Positions 1 to 14,385 of a DNA stretch of 64,000 nt are shown piece after piece; position 1 is the stretch's first letter; every line of letters begins with the position of its first letter. Source of the stretch: Calliopsis andreniformis. Lineage: Eukaryota; Arthropoda; Insecta; Hymenoptera; Andrenidae. Both the position numbers and the translations under genes were made by a program. The stretch covers positions 3,472,001 to 3,536,000 of the forward strand of contig NC_135073.1 of assembly GCF_051401765.1 (NCBI RefSeq). The letters are read 5' to 3'. The notes under the pieces were generated by a model that was not told where the DNA came from, made no database searches, and saw only the letters and a list, made by a program, of their open reading frames with translations.

Positions 1-3000
1 TATTCTTCATATTACAATCAAGTTATAATAATTAAAACAAGTAGCTTCTTATTTGATCATGATGTAAGTGCTTCTTTGACGTTGAGGAAAGAACAAACCC
101 CTCGCTGGGTAACTATAATCCTTATTCGTATTTTTAGACTAAATTTTTCAATATCAAGCGTAAACATGATCCTACATAAATTCAAGCACAGCCGCTCTTC
201 TGATCAGTTATCAGAAAAGCCAAAGCCCATTACCGTTGCCTCGAAAATGAACCCAGTCTTGCAAAAATATTTCATATCGCATGAACCTCGCCTTAGGCGT
301 CGAATCGTTGCTACCCGTGTTCTTGTACCAGTGAATTCCACCGTGTCCGAAGGTTTTTACACCCTCCCGCGACATCGTTCAGAGCGTTGCCCACAATATT
401 TCCCCTCGTAGCGCGATAACCGAGAGAAATATGAAAGTTGGAAGGCACGACTTTGGAATTCAGTTATCTGCGAGGCGTCCTCCCATGGGTACACGCTTGG
501 GGCCAGTTGTTTCCTACCGCGTACCCGCGCGGAGCAGAAACGTGACACGTTTCGCGAGGCGTCTAAATCAAAAAGAATATTTGCATCGATAAAACTTGCC
601 TGAAATTCGGTTTCCTTTGACGTGGATCCCCGGGAGAACTGCCCCTAGTTGATTTCGTCGCGAAAGTTCGCAGGGATACGCGTCAGGATTATCTCGGTCA
701 CCATAAGATTCTGCGCGCATGTAGACAGGCGTGAAATTCCTTTCGGAAGTGCTTCTGTGCGAAAATCGCACGAAGAAAATTACGAGCTCTATGGGGACTG
801 CTAACGTTCTCTGTGGTCATTGCCACTCTTTTATGTAGATCTGTGGAATAATGGATAATACTCCTACATGCTGAGAAAGACGAAAAATGTTTTCTGAATT
901 TTGGATTTTGAATATAGAGTTGGAAAGAAGCAGAACAATTTTTTAAATTTTATTTATACTTGTAAAAGTCTCTTTATAAGAAATACTAGTCTCATTGGAA
1001 GAAATGATTGGATTGCTTCGATTTTGAATTTGATATATAAATTCATTCAAATAACTATGTGGGTACTAAAATATGAATATAATTTCTTATCTCTGAAATC
1101 AGTTTTTTAAAGTTCATATGCAGTATAGTAGAGTGTGATTTGAAATAAAAAAAGAAGTAACAGTTTCTTTCAATTCTACTGTTTATGGTCGCATCAACCA
1201 GTTGTGTGAAATTTAGGTACTATGTAATTGGGCATTTGAAATACAGCAGAAGCTATTGTATAGATTGTTTCCTTTCGATTGATTTATTTTGATTTGTCAT
1301 CTATAAGCGATTCGTATCATGCAGTATAGGATAACGTATTCCATTGTTAGTATAGTTTTGCATAATTCGCAGGATGGGAAGATCTCTGTTAAGGAAATGC
1401 TGATGCGTTTTCTTAGTTTCTTTTTCATTGACTTTTTTAAATTCCATACATCGATCAATAGATATCCAACAAGTTTGGTCTTTTATGATATCATCTTCCT
1501 TTGAGAAAAGTAAATTCGTTGTTGCTAGTATTGCTTAAAAAATTCAGAATATCGATTGCAAATTGAAACAAGAGAACGAATAGGATTCTTAATAATAAAC
1601 GGTGAATCGATAGGAGGTAACGAAACAAAGCAGGACTTCGTTGAATTGCTTACAATAAACGCGATAAATTACTTCGAGCGGTTCATTCTACAGCACCAGT
1701 CGGTTTAACCGCTTCTGATCAAAGCTTGGAAGTTTTCTTTCAATGCCGTTCATTTCGGCAAGAGTTTCATCCTCTTTCGCCGAGGGTATTCTGTCTGGTC
1801 TGTCAGTATTTAAACAAGATGCCGATTCTATTTTCAATTGAGAAGCAAAGGAGCAGAGAGTAACTTTGTCAATGTTTGAGCTATACGTATAATCTGACGA
1901 ATCGCTATGAAGAGGACATTTGTCAAGCAGATACATAGAACTATTGAGTCCTTTTATGCCTGTTTCATGATACTCTCAGAAAAATTCTGAAAATACTCGA
2001 TACTAGGAATTGTATTATTTTCTACGATAGTATTTTATGCTCGCTGAACTAACATCAAAGCATTAAATTTTTATGCTGCATTAGTCTATATTTAACCAGT
2101 AAAGCATGCAAATACACTCTATAAGCCGGAAGCTAGTTCCTAAAACAGAGTTTTGTAGGGTGTTTTACGATAAAGATATGAGTCATAACACTACAGAATT
2201 CCTGTCTTAATGAATGCCTTGATTAGAACATAAAGTTCCATAATTCAAATCAAAAGAAGATATTGAAGAACCTTTATTTTGGAGTAGATTTTCTCTGACA
2301 ATGAGTCGTTCAAATGATTAATGCCCCAAGTCAACGGACTAAGATTAAGAACCACAAAGGATGTAGTTATCCTCACTAACAGCCCTGACTAGATTCGTCC
2401 AGTAACTCAGAAACTTCAGAAGATCACCGAAATTTAGTGGCAGTTGAAAACGTAGCACCCCAAAAATGGAAGTTTCGCAGACGTGGGTCTCTTAAAAGTT
2501 CCTCCGTCAGTTTATGGGAGCTGTTTCACCGGATACGTTACTGGATGGCCTCTATCAAGCCCGTCGGAGTTCTTACTAAGAATAACTGAAGGGTGTAAGG
2601 ACAGTGTCACGAGGGGAATAGTCTATGGTGAGGGTGAAGGTGTCGGTGGGCCAGGCTAACGACTTCCTGATGAGGCAATGTAAACCACAACTTCTTCGTA
2701 ATGGACTCCCCTGTCCCTCGATATCGTCCTCAAAGTGGCTTTGCAAAGCTGCACGACCATTCATGGTGGCCTGAAACGTTGCACGAAGCTTGTCACGGTT
2801 ATCAGAGATATCGACGCAATTTGTTCCTCCTCTCTCTTTCGAGTTTTCGAGTGGTTGTCAATACATACCGAATCGCTCAATCGTATGTGTGTATTAGTTC
2901 GGAAATAATACGGCAATTCAAAATAAAGATCTGTCGTAGCTATGCTCTAATTCTAATGAGATTCCGATGCATTAGATTAATTAGCTTCAGTTGATTAGCT

Positions 3001-4395
3001 TCCAAGAAAAAAATGTCCATGGGTAAAAATCAAGATACTACTTCTTTTAGTTTTTAATTAAATATTCATAATCTACAGCTTTTGCACACATAGTGACCAC
3101 TACAATAAGGCATTTAAAAATGACCAATACTTTGTTGCTTATACATACTCGATGTGAATGAGTAACAGTATTTTCTCATACTTTACACAGATATTCAATT
3201 TTTCAAGAAGTGAAACAAGACAAAGATACGAATATAACTGTTGAAGTTTTTCTGTGACTTATCAACAAGTTACAATTAATCATTTATTAAGTATCGGTTT
3301 TATATTAAAATCAATGATTGGAAAATTAATACCGCGCAGATGAAAGTTAGTTTCATCTTACTGACAGACAGAAGGAGAATTAAGTGGGTTCGAAGTTAAC
3401 GGACGCAAGAAACCGCTCTTAAAGCACGATATCCGCTTACCCCAATTATTACCTTGTTAAGTGAGTGTCGGGAAACTAATAAACGTACTTTCGGTATACT
3501 TTTTGCAAGTGCATAATCCAGTTTGGTTGCTGTTTTCCTTTGATAACAACTTATAACCTTTGGTACATTGTCAAGCTCATTTCTGTGAGTTCTGTGTCTC
3601 GAAATAACAATGTCAATAATTTGGTCAGTGCTTTATGTTGAAAATCAAAGTTACCACTGATTAGTTAAAAATTGTTTTGTGTACCGATGCCTAGTTACTT
3701 ATTTTACGAAATTTTTGCAGTATTATTGAAGATCAATTTAGGAATTAACATTACATATTAGAGATATAGCAACATAAAATAGACATTGTGTCGCAGAAAC
3801 TTTAGTAAATTTTGCTTGAAAGTCTCAATGTTTTGAATTCTTGAAAACATGGTTCAACACTTCAGAAGGATATCTTCTTAAATCTGCCCACGAAGAACAT
3901 TACAAAGAAGTAACAATAGCGGTATCAGGTTCAGCATACTTTATGAAATATTTGTAGTTATGAGGCACACTTAAGTCACATATTTTTATTTTCGAAATAT
4001 AGACGTTTAAAGTTTTCAACTTCAATACTGTCTGATGGACTTGTATTTCCTTGATCCCTTATTTTTAAGTGGAAAAAGTCTTTTGATGTCCTGTTTTTCT
4101 CTGCAAATATAAAATCTATATTCTAGATCTCAATTAAGGCTTTAACTCGAATTGTTTGAAAATGTGACATAGGTTCTTCTGCCTTACAGCCACAGAGGAA
4201 TATGACAATATTTTAGCTTAGAATTAAAATAGGTTGATGTGTTTAAGAGTCTGTAACAATCATACTACAATCGGGTAATATATTTTGAAAAATTTGCTGA
4301 ACGAAATCATCTACAAGCCACAAAAAGGCAACAAATTTCTAAGCCTCAAAGGATCTCGGCTAAGGCACAACGGCGAGAGATAGTCAAAATCGCGA
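1..4395. other. Non-coding DNA, AT-rich with two GC-richer patches
   Basis: Mostly AT-rich with no gene. Bases 290-780 and 2320-2840 are richer in GC and CpG and could be conserved non-coding elements. The minus-strand frame at 1688-1936 (82 codons) is hydrophilic but has no recognisable domain or splice context. Confidence 0.5.
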
Positions 4396-5240
4396 AGCGG
4401 AAAGAAAGACTCGCGAACTAGGGAGAGGACATATCGTAGCATGAATTATGAAACAACGTGTTTAATGACGCGCCGGTTCCAGCCTGCTGTAAATTTTCCA
4501 CGAGGGGTTGAAGCTTTAAACCTTCTCCATGGCCCTGTACCATTGTCATTCCTCTCGTCACGACTCTCATTCCGGTCTCGTCGTTCGCGGCGACCCCCTC
4601 ATCGACTTTCCCCGCACGTTTCACCCCCCTCCTCCCCCTCTCCGCCGGTCCCTCAGAATACCAGGACACATTTTTCAGTTATTAGATACTCATTCCTAAT
4701 TTTCTACGGTTCCCTCGTTTATTTTCCCGTTTCCTCGTTCTCTATTGTTCGCCCTTCGTCGACAGAAAGGACCTCGTTTCGATCCTACCGTGGCCAGCGA
4801 ACCACATCCCTCCTCTTGCGCAATCCTTCCTTGTGTCTTCCAGCCAATCATCGTCTCGGACATTCTTCATTCGGTTGTTTCTCGAATTTATTAAGTGGTC
4901 CAGGTTTGAAAGAAGGATTCTTCCATCCCCGCGGACCATCATCTTCTTTGGCCTTTTCTCTAGAGAGCGTTTAGTTCTTTAAATTCACCAATAATTGAAA
5001 CCTCGCTAGAGCAGAGCCGTCAGAAGGAAATTCTTTTCGCGTAAAGGGTTTTCGTATTAATCGAATCGATTTAAAGAGCATCGAGGATTTAATTAATGGG
5101 ATCAGCTGCGAAAGGGACGAAGCGGAGCGAGACAAAGCCATTCATCGGAGGGGATTCTGCTTTATCCCTGATCTATTAGCGGAGCTTCTGATCGTTCCAG
5201 CGGTTTATTGGTATATAAAATTTCCTATTCACCGACAGGG
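4396..5240. other. GC-richer, pyrimidine-biased island
   Basis: Contains CTCCTCCCCCTCTCCGCC-type runs on the + strand and several CpG sites, then falls back to AT-rich sequence. No exon is recognised. It could be an intronic regulatory element or simply compositionally skewed. Confidence 0.3.
4441..4974 (+). other. Longest open frame (177 codons), probably not coding
   Basis: The frame lies in a pyrimidine-rich stretch, so its product is dominated by Ser, Pro, Arg, Leu and Phe. Two open frames on the other strand overlap it. No domain, repeat or signal sequence is recognisable and no good splice sites border it. It is listed only because it is the longest frame in the window. Confidence 0.12.
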
Positions 5241-8230
5241 ATTCATCGTGATATGTTCGACAATGTGGAGCCTGCGGGGTTACACAATGAACAGTGAAAT
5301 AACCTGACAGTGGGATTTCTTATCGTTCTGTGGACTACATTAGACGTTTTGATATCCTCTGTGATCTTGAAAAACTTGTGCTTTGTAATACCATCTTCCA
5401 GGACGATGTATAGCGATGTATAGACTTCCATACAGTTTTCGTTAATCTTTTCCATTAAAGTGGCATTTGGATGTTGAAAACCAAGATCTGTACGTTGTGA
5501 CCTATAGTGAATCAATATTATGAAAGTGGCCTATGATTTCTTAACATGGTCAAATATAAATACTGTACATAGAAATTGATTTAGCAGTAATAGTAAGTAG
5601 GATGTATTTGTGTACTTGGAGTGTAGTTTTAATAATAGAATTGAATAATGTAAAAGGAAATACTATTTCTAATTTCAAACACACGTGCCATTTGACTCTT
5701 AATGAACATGTTAATATTTCGTTTAAATAAAATAACATTTTGCTACAATCTATCTAGATAAAAGTCAGATTATAGCGTGAAAGTCACTTAGGTTGTTTTC
5801 AAAGTAAAATGTAGGACTGTTACATTTAAGTAAGAACCAGGAAAGAAAGGGCTTTCAGCAGAAAATGAAATACCTGTTATGTTGTCGCGACTTGAGCTTC
5901 CAAGATCGTTGACTTGTCTTAGGATCCTACGTGCTGGCTGCTTTATTACACACATCTATAGCGGTAGAAGGTAGAAAGATGAGCACTGACGTCTGTAACA
6001 ACGAGGAAACACGACGCTTTCGAAATATAACTGTACTTTACTTGTTTGCTTTATACTACCCATTCTTCGTACTTTGTCGAATAAAAAAGTGATATAAAAA
6101 CTCCTATGAAGCATGAGGATGCTAGATATGGCGGATGAAGGAGAAATTAATAACGATTTGAATAACTTAGTCAATGATGCAAACATTGTAATTAAAATTT
6201 TGTTTAATACTGGCTATTTTATTAGCTAATTACTCTTGTTTCTGAATTCTGTGGAAATTAAATTTATGATATTCACGAGATTAAATTTCAATTTTGTAGA
6301 TTGCATACGATATATATGATTTACACAGTTCAATAGACATGACAGATTCATTTGAAAAATATGGGATTTTGAGTCAAGTTCTACTACATTATATATAGTA
6401 AATAAAGAATGTAAAATATTGATGATAAAAATGATAAAATTTAGGGAAATTTAGGGAAACTCGCCAAAGTCTCTTTTCCAAATCTATATATAGGTCTCTT
6501 AGATTAGACGTGGGAATTTTTTCAATTCTTTAAGGTTTCTTGTTTTCCTAGTCTTCCATTCTCTAAATATTACAATTTACATACTCCCGACTCTTAAAAT
6601 TTCGGAACTTCAAATATGTACTACGAAATGTAGCTAGAAAGAGGAAGACCGAAGATATTCCCTTAAACAAATTTTTTATGAATTTGAAAGCTAATGACGT
6701 AGCAACAATACAAGATTGGTTTTTTTTACTAATAACAAACATGATGATGATGATACACTTGGAGTCCGCGAAATAACGTGATTAAGTGTCCCCACATGGT
6801 TAGCACAGAAGACGTATTTCAGAACGCACATGGGATATTCAAGCAAGTATGATAAGGTACCTGCACGGCCACGTCATTTCGTAGCCCAAGTTTAAGACAC
6901 GCTTGGTGTATCTTCAAATCGATGGCTCATTCGTGAGGATTTTATGAGATGGCTCGGCACCGTGGGATCACTCGGTTCTCACCCCGTCAGATTTTTACTT
7001 TAAGGGGGCGACACTTGAAAAATGCACTGAGGGACAACGGGAAAAGGAAAGAGGGAAGGAAAGAAGAAGGAACAAAACTTTTCAACTTCAAGTTGTCATG
7101 TACTAGAACGAGTGCAAGAGAATACAACTGGGAGGTTTCCGATGCAATATTTCGTGAGCTGTTGTTGAAGCTTTGAATGGGATGCGCTCTGCTAGATTTG
7201 GATGTGATTTGTATCCAGTTTTACAGAGATACTATACACCGATTTTAGAGAACATGTTACAAATGTCTTCGTATTTCCGGATTATTTGTTCAGAAAGTAA
7301 TCGAACAAAATTTCATATAGGTATTCTTTCATATATGTATATATGTATTTGCTGTTAGAGGAAGATAAAGTGGTTAGGTCTTTCATCTGAAAACGATCGC
7401 AAATTTTATCCATTTTAGATTATCAGTGCTTTTATTTGTGTCTCCAATGAATGTTGCAAAAATCTATGTAGGAATATGTACAATATCTAGAATATTTTAA
7501 TCTGCTTCAGTTGTGATCGAAGAGGTAATTAACCCTCAACGAGATCCATATTTCGTACGGACTCCCATCTTCCGTAGATCATTTTCAAATATGTATAAGA
7601 TGGACCATACTAGGAATCCATTCAGCAAAATTCTTTTAAATAATTCTTCATGCATTATGAAACATACACGAATAATTTCATTTAGAAAACGCATGATTTC
7701 TATTTGTACAATGCTTTTCCAGGAAAAAATGCGCTGTCGTTGAGAGGTTAAACTGGTAAGACATGTTTATAAGACGAATGACAAACGTAGGACGTGTAAT
7801 AGAACGTACCGTAACATTCATTTTACATTTAATAATCTTTGTAATAAGATTCCGTGACGTTTGAAGAACATTTGCTATCACGTTTCTAGCCATTTTTGTT
7901 AACTTAATTATACTTACATACATGTAGAAAGACAACTATACAATTAAGTATAAGTCTAAACTGAAACACCTCAATATACAGTAATAGTCTCTTACGTTTA
8001 AGATGTCCTCATTAGTTAGGCTTCTTGTCTGAATCTATAACTTTCCAAAAATCTTATTACTACTTACCAGTGCCATAGAAAAGTTTAGTGCACCAATTTC
8101 GTAACAACGATGTCTCTATGAATGAGCTATGCTCGATATACTTCGAACTGTTCACAATTTTCCGGTAGGCTTACAATTGCCCATTAATAGTTCTCATTCC
8201 CTTTAGTCTGCAGTAAGGGCTCTTGAGATG
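5241..8230. other. AT-rich non-coding DNA
   Basis: Nothing is recognised apart from the possible TTAA element at 7529-7751. A somewhat GC-richer patch lies at 6780-7050. The minus-strand frame at 5243-5515 (90 codons) has no recognisable domain. Confidence 0.5.
7529..7751. mobile_element. Possible TTAA-flanked MITE
   Basis: TTAACCCTCAACGAGA at 7529 and, in inverted form, TTAACCTCTCAACGACAGCG ending at 7751 share TTAACC and CTCAACGA with one base inserted. Both ends carry TTAA. The 223-base span is AT-rich with no transposase frame. The terminal match is short, so chance is possible. Confidence 0.4.
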
Positions 8231-8760
8231 CTTTCTTTGAAACTTTCGCTGTGGTGTACACTGCCAATTACACATTGTTCAGATCTTGCCACAGCTCGCA
8301 GACACGAATGGAGTCGATACGTCAAGCACGTTGCAATTTCTGTGCATCTGAAAGACGTCTTAAATGCTCTCCAACACTCTCTAGAAACCCTGCGAACAGC
8401 ATCTTGAAAATTTGTGGTAATGCGCTGCGCGTAGCCGCTTTAATGGAATCACGCCGCGTTCCGGAGTTTCGCCGACGGGAATTGCAGTTAAACTTTGCCG
8501 GATCTCGAGATGTTTCGCTGATGTAAACCTCGCGATACATTCCTCCGAGCGTTTCAGCGTTGGTAATCGGATTTTCGCTCGATGACCAGCAGCTGAAATT
8601 GAAGAAAACGCTGCACGCGTAGAATTCTGTAAGGCGACCATGGCTAATCCGACGATGCAGCACAGTGAAATAATCTGTTTAATTTTGTTCCCTGTGGTAC
8701 GCGGCAAAAATTATAGCACAACTACAGGCTGACTATTGCAGAGCAGGTGGACGCAGAAAA
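8231..8760. other. CpG-rich island
   Basis: Dense CpG sites (GCGCTGCGCGTAGCC, CACGCCGCGTTCCGG). Three open frames overlap on both strands, which reflects few stop codons in GC-rich DNA rather than a gene. Candidate conserved non-coding or enhancer sequence. Confidence 0.3.
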
Positions 8761-11500
8761 AATTACAGGAAATTCTTTCTCACGTTTTTACACTCACACA
8801 AATTCTTGCATGGACAATTTTCGAGCCGTGAAGTAGGTATTTTTGAAAATCGCATTATCATGTTGTTAGTTTATACTATTTTTCATAGTTTTTATATGGA
8901 ATCACATACTTCCAGAATTCTTGACTATTTATATGGTCACTCGACTAAAAGTAATTAAAGATTTGTATCACAAATGCTACGTTATTCTTAAAAGGCTCAA
9001 GCTGTTGGAAGGTTTAGAATCAGCTCTGATACCAGAGAAAAATGGACGTGATTCGTTTATTTATATTATTGTAGTGGTTTTTATCTTTTTTTTTTTTATA
9101 AAATGAGATTTAAATAAAATTTGATATTTTTTATCTAATAAAATATACAAAAAGGAACAAAAAAAATTGGAATAAACATACAATTGAAAAGTATTACTCA
9201 CTCTCCAGGATATTCAACTTTTAACTTGTGAAACTAATTTTGTAGACCTCCTATTATGCACACTCTATAAAACCGTTGGTTATTTAATATTTACAACTAT
9301 AAATGAAATAGACATGTACCGTTCTTAAGATACATGTCTATCGTTCTTAAGATAGTACCTAGAATCTTAAATTGCATCGAATTGGGGAAATCAAATTTAT
9401 TTCCTCCTATATCTGTAAGAAATTTAATGATCTAATATAGGATCTAGTATAGGATTACATAAAATGTCAAATAATTAAATTACTGCGCATTGAATTACTG
9501 GGTAACAATTCCTCTTGAGCAATTATGTAAATTGAAAGTGCATAACAGAAATTAACCCCATGGGTCTTTATATTCAAGAAAATTGGTTTCGAACTGCACA
9601 AAGTACACGGGTATATGATTCGTTAGTTCAGAGGTTTTCATTAGAACTATACATCGCGTGTGTGCAGTATAAAATAGTAGCACTTCTCAATGAAATTTTA
9701 TTTTCGTAGCAGAACAGTTTGGAAAGAGACTCAGCAGTCAAAGTATTCGAGTCCACTTAGTTTATGAAGAGCACAACTCCGCCATTTCATTGCCAACAAA
9801 AATTTCATAAAACTAAGGCTCGTATGCAACAATTCACAGTTAACAAACGCGCGACGCACGATATCGCTCCATTAACCTAATTAGGTATATGCTGTAAGAG
9901 CTGCGATTGCATGCACCGACAGATTGACGCCAACACATTTCGAGTCCCAGATTCTAGAGAATTTATGTCTGACCACGGTTCTGTATTCCACTTGAATTTT
10001 TTTGCGCACAGCTTTTCGTTTACGTCGGAACGTACAACGCAAAAACGTGCCGTCACTTCTGTCTGCTGGGTTCTTTTCGACATTATATCGCTACCTCTGC
10101 TGCTTCTCGTCCTTTAATTGCATAAATGGTCATTTATTAACAAATCGTGTGCAGAGCTCCACAAAAATTGGGTCAAATGCGTATCCTAGAAATTTTAGAA
10201 AAATGGTTGCTGAGTAATGTTAAAAATGGTTTTGGACTTAAATTTCCAGATGTTATTGCGTATTTCAAACTCCACGTATTACCTTTTTGTTAGAAAACTA
10301 CTATTTTTCCTTATTTTGTTAATGACCATGATTCTCGACTCGTGAAGGTTAATGGTTTTGCAGACTTCGAAGAGTGGTTTTAACTTGGAATTTGTAATAT
10401 GTATCCTTGTCATTTTGTAAATTAATCACTGACCCTCTAGGAAAATATGGAACGTATGTACATAAAATATGTAGGTTAAAGTTAGTAACAGGAACTACTT
10501 TGAATATTGATTTTAGCAAGAGTTCGATTTCCATTAATGTTACATAGTTTAAAGTGCACCACATAATGAATGTACTCTGCCTTAAATTAAACAAAACTTA
10601 TTAATTCCTCAGAAATATTTTAATACTTATAAATGAAAATTACAACTTTTTCTACACGTAATTTGTGTATGACACTGAAATCAATGCACACACAAAGATA
10701 AACCACGTGAAAACACCATCTACAAATACTTTAACATATTTCTTCATCAATTTTCCTATAAATCTGCCAGATATCGAAGTTACGTGTTATCCTTCTGCTG
10801 TAGGTGATACGTAGCAAAAAAATTATAATCTTGCCGAGGTCGAGATAGTATTGTTATTTCAATGCATGAACCATTCTTCTAATATTAATAATTAAAAAGA
10901 AAAGTAAAATTTGGAATCGTACCATTATTCCCAACATTTTGGGAAGTACTCTGATCTCGCTACAGCAGGGTTTGTGTAATTAGAAGATATTTGATATAGT
11001 TTCTTTCAATTAAAATGATACCAAATGTCTCGTGAATCTGACTATTTTTAACAAAGTCGACCTGAAAGTGTACAAACCGAGTGTTTCATATATCTTCCAT
11101 ACCTACTTTTGTTAGAAATATGTAATCTGTATTATGGTGTATTTGACATCATTTTAATACATATTTTCATCGAAATCCGATAAGAGATATAAGTAAAACT
11201 TAATACATTCGATTACTAATGCCTAGTTCTGTTATAAGTAATCTTTGTTTCTCCCTTTTCTCATACTAAAACCAATGAATAGAACAAGACTGTATGAATA
11301 ATTATATACTAACTAGTAATTGCTCGAAAAATTACAATGATAATAGGTAGTAACTACTTGCTTACGAAACATTTTTTAGTATCGTTCAATTGTGCAACTT
11401 TCTTTTGATAGTTGCTGTATTAAAATTCTCGAAATATTAGTGACTCAACGGGTGTATTATTTTTTTTTAGCGTGCATTTTGAAGCACTCTGCATAGTACA
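8761..11500. other. AT-rich non-coding DNA
   Basis: No gene is seen. It contains a T12 run at 9086-9097 and the short duplication at 9321. A minor GC-richer patch lies at 9840-10060. Confidence 0.5.
9321..9356 (+). repeat. Short tandem duplication containing GTTCTTAAGATA
   Basis: GTTCTTAAGATA occurs twice about 22 bases apart, with ACATGT blocks between and before. It is AT-rich and without a gene. Confidence 0.5.
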
Positions 11501-11860
11501 CTTGACTTTAATAACTTCCCGCTCGTACATTCTCCGTTGATTAGCGTTTTGTTTCGCTGAAAATTGTGTATTTCAGCCCGAATTCGTTTCGATGTCTTCA
11601 GTGACGTGCACGTACACGAAACACGTAACTATACTTTGCTTCTCACCGTTTCTCTCCTCGCCCCCGATCCCCGCATTTTCAGCGATCCACGCTTCTGAAA
11701 TTAGAAAACTTTTTATGCACGCCAATTTTTAACCAGCCTCGCCCTCTTCACCGGTAATTACTTTTTAAGCTTCCCTTTTGCATATTATCTGCGGCATTTC
11801 TGGCCACCGTGGCAGCCTGTAATTTCAAATTTTATCGCCATGAAATCACTAATACCACCG
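11501..11860. other. GC-richer segment, candidate regulatory element
   Basis: Cytosine-rich on the + strand near 11650 (CTCCTCGCCCCCGATCCCC), with TTTTTATGCACG and TTTTTAAGC-type AT cores that could bind homeodomain proteins. No exon is evident. Confidence 0.25.
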
Positions 11861-13880
11861 ATGCTGCTGATCAAATTGTCTCATTTGTTGCAGTGTTTCT
11901 TATTGGATATTATAAATACAAATATTTAATGTAATTCAAGTTCTTTCGAGCTGAATTTATTAAAGTGTAACCTTTTGTACATCACAGCACCATTTGACAA
12001 ATTTTACACCCTTCTGAATTTATTAAAAACACAATCTGTCTCGTCAAATATCAGCTAACTATATGTTTTTATTTTATAAACAAATATTTTTTTAGAAATT
12101 ATATTAATATTTGATAATATATTTCTTAATGAACCAAATCATTCTAATTTTGAATGCTGTATAGCATATAAGTAATGGTAGATACAGGATGATACACATA
12201 ATTGGAATAAGTTATAGTTTCCGTTTCACTCAATGTAACAAAGAAGTAGTATAGAAGATAAACTAAGCGAAGTAACAAAGTTTATTTCCCTGCAGACACA
12301 TTTTTCTTATCGCTGCATTGTTGGACCAGAAACACGTAGTTCCAGTGGCAGAAAAAGAGCGTGCGTCTTTTCACATAAACATAAATTGACTCATCTGAAA
12401 ATTCTTCATATAGAACTATTAGGGCATGGTTCATAACTCACGATCATGAAAGTTAAATGCGCAAGACAAATAGATTTTATTACATCTTTCTTTTTTTATT
12501 TCTATCTCTTACGAAATAAAAGCTATATTTCGTACGCGTTGATATTTACCTCCAGTAAAGAAATTACGCGACTGTTATTCTGCTCGCGCGTACAGATTCA
12601 TTTGTTTGCATTTATTTCAACTGATATGGCGACACACGGTGCTGGTTGCATTTTTTAGCCTCTGTGGTAAAATGACCAGCCATATATCTGCATCTACTGA
12701 AATTAACGTATTTTATTCAAAGCAGTTAAAAATTCGTAATCGCTTAGGGGCTAAAAGCAACCTATATAATACTAACCCTAAGCGCCTTTCTCTTTCTAAG
12801 TGCATAATCTGCTTGATGCAGTCAGACTGATCGCAAGGTAATTTATTTCCTATGTAATATGCTACACTGATATTCTCAGTTTTATTGTAAATATCGAAAA
12901 CGATGTTGTTATATTATTATCATGTTAATTGATCCAGTACTTACTCGGTGACGCTATCAGTGTATACATGTTTGTATATTTAAGAGTCATTATATGCGAA
13001 TTAATTCGTTTTGTTTACGCTACATACCACGATGTAAAATTATACTTTGATTATATTTACGAATGGTAATTTTAAATTTTCATGAAGAGTGAATTTGCTA
13101 TTTCCAAAGCAGTGAAATTTTCATTTTTCATTTTTTACTGATTAATGGATTTGATTTGAGGGAGGTTGACTGATTGTGGAAGAATAAAATTTAAAAAAAT
13201 TTTTTTTTTCTTACACTTTAGAAACCTAAGATTCTATTTGTTATAAAATTCGTATAGAGCATTCTTACGTATTTATTTACCACATTGCTTGCTTCTGGAA
13301 ATTTGGTATACGCTACAGGACAAGTTTAAAATCCTTTACTAAATCTTCTTGAAGAAATAGTGCATGGCAAAATATTTATTCTAGACTGGAAGATAGCACT
13401 TTCAATAATACTTACAGTATTTCTTCTTTCAGTACAATAGAAAAAACTCATATAAGTAAGTGTTTAATATTACTTAAATCCTGTGTTCATTTAGGCAGCT
13501 TTCCTTGTAATATTTTAAAACGAACTGTTTTAAGAGTTAAAGTTGAAAGTCGTTTCTGCATTTTTTAGTTTTGACAGTCACATAAAAAAAGCTTCAACAG
13601 TTGATACTCTCGTAAATGTTCTGAAAATTGACAATTTGATAAAAAGTGATTTTATGATATGAAGTTCTAATCGTATTCTATTTCGTCATGTGTCTATAGT
13701 ACATTACGATCTCAAATGAACTGTGATGCCCACAGGGGGAAAAAGATCGTAAAGTGGCAAGTTAATGTACTACCTTGCAAAACGTAGAAATTCCGATCTG
13801 AATAACTTCAATATACATATGTATACATGTGTAGTTTTTCTGCTTGAACGTCTTCGAATTTTCACCCTTTCCGAATAAAA
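11861..13880. other. AT-rich non-coding DNA
   Basis: Nothing recognisable; very AT-rich between 12000 and 13700, with T/A runs near 13190. Confidence 0.5.
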
Positions 13881-14385
13881 ACATTTGGATTAAAGTCCAG
13901 CAAGGTCTCAGACAGTTTTTGCGCGATCCCCGCGGGAGGAGCGCCGTTTCATTCGTGATTACGTAATTATTCTTCACGTTCCGCTCGGTTGGGGAAGCGG
14001 CAATTTTTTGCCCACGATCTTTCGTCGGTATTTTCACTGGGGAGCAGGAATACATCTTCTAATTTGCATAGTAAATTTTCCTACGGCGGCCTAACGTTCC
14101 GACGGGTTCGGCTAGCAACGTAAGGACGTCGTTTGCGAGTTTCCACGAGGCGACGTTGCTTGCTGAAAAGAGTATCCTTCTTTTTCCGGCTAAGGCAACC
14201 CGAGAACCATCGTTGTTGGTCTGCACTTTTCCCAGTAGACGGAATTTTCACGTGTTTTTAATTTAACCGAAGCGTGAGCACCGCTTTCCTTATTAACAGC
14301 CCAAGACGTCTGGGGCTCGCCTCTCAAATTATCTGCATCGTCCTAGTTATCTAGGGAATTCTAGGAAAAATCGACCACTCGAACT
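13881..14385. other. CpG-rich island
   Basis: GC-rich stretch (CCCCGCGGGAGGAGCGCCG, GGCGACGTTGCTTGC) between AT-rich blocks. No exon is supported. Candidate conserved non-coding element. Confidence 0.3.
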